Part shown: in pieces, positions 63,959-64,000 of the stretch
Layout of the letters: each line of letters opens with the position of its first letter
Numbering within the stretch: position 1 is the stretch's first letter
NCBI GenBank assembly: GCA_934526015.1
Contig: CAKSZY010000004.1
Span: forward strand, 1 to 64,000
Length of the DNA: 64,000 bases
Direction: 5' to 3'
Source of the DNA: an uncultured Dokdonella sp.
GTDB taxonomy: Bacteria > Pseudomonadota > Gammaproteobacteria > Xanthomonadales > Rhodanobacteraceae
The notes under the pieces: generated by a model
The model's input: the letters and a program-made list of their open reading frames with translations, nothing else
What the model was told of the DNA's origin: nothing
The model's database searches: none
Program-made: the position numbers and the translations under genes

Positions 63959-64000
63959 ATGATGAAACCCCGCCGCAAACGTCCGACGGTCACCCGCGAG
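63959..64000 (+). CDS. start of a gene running off the window
   Basis: ATG-ATG at 63959 is followed by MMKPRRKRPTVTRE in an open frame to the window end, with CGGAG five bases upstream and a TAGACT -10-like box at about 63923. The product cannot be told from 14 residues. Confidence 0.45.
   Translation, partial: MMKPRRKRPTVTRE

Overview
The window is high-GC DNA (roughly 70% by eye) with dense, mostly co-directional gene clusters and many 1- and 4-base start/stop overlaps. It looks like a chromosomal segment of a gammaproteobacterium of the order Lysobacterales/Xanthomonadales, possibly near Rhodanobacteraceae (Dokdonella-like). Clues are the GTAG-headed REP repeats, a modified-peptide locus typical of that order, a Clp/CRP-like site, apparent leaderless promoters, and gene products resembling xanthomonad families. 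There are no rRNA, tRNA, CRISPR, phage or transposase genes. Most genes are housekeeping or conserved accessory genes.

Layout: 1-1127 holds repeats and two small exported proteins (DUF3224 and DUF2845 types). 1278-8697 is an mdtABC RND efflux operon on the minus strand. 8927-12095 holds glnA, uppP and mutM, followed by about 0.5 kb of simple repeats. 12606-16451 is a four-gene Gld-type ABC export operon, then a CTAG-rich heptamer array. 16778-19992 holds a fatty-acid desaturase and ubiA with a long Pro/Ala-rich extension. 20207-25883 is a minus-strand run: two GYF-like/RDD/pilin-like membrane proteins, a FadI-type thiolase and an LpxL-like acyltransferase. 25997-27180 holds a conserved unknown gene and a REP array. 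27230-31480 is an ntrB-ntrC operon extended by two further genes.

The most unusual region is 31726-39153. It is a putative ribosomally made modified-peptide (RiPP-like) system: a SagB-like dehydrogenase, two short precursor peptides with a shared leader and different cores, and two large membrane class III cyclase/TPR proteins. The cyclase genes share a 1,159-bp block that is almost identical in DNA while their TPR halves have diverged. I recall NCBI names for such neighbours ('putative modified peptide', 'putative peptide modification system cyclase', 'putative peptide maturation dehydrogenase'), but the product and chemistry are unknown to me.

39259-46784 holds a DnrO-like protein and a zinc-ribbon protein, a PLP decarboxylase coupled to a cysteine-synthase-fold enzyme, a pirin, and a DprE1/DprE2-like redox pair. 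46821-52257 holds an ATP-grasp (RimK-like) protein, two GNAT/TA units (GNAT, then Xre-RES toxin-antitoxin), phenylalanine hydroxylase and a rhomboid protease. 52338-61453 is a surface-appendage locus preceded by a Clp-like site and a textbook sigma-54 -24/-12 element: pilin-like protein, periplasmic protein, PapD-like chaperone, usher-like barrel, beta-propeller exoprotein, a second exoprotein and a diguanylate cyclase. 61457-64000 holds terC/alx under a yybP-ykoY (manganese) riboswitch with a terminator, rlmI, and the start of one more gene.
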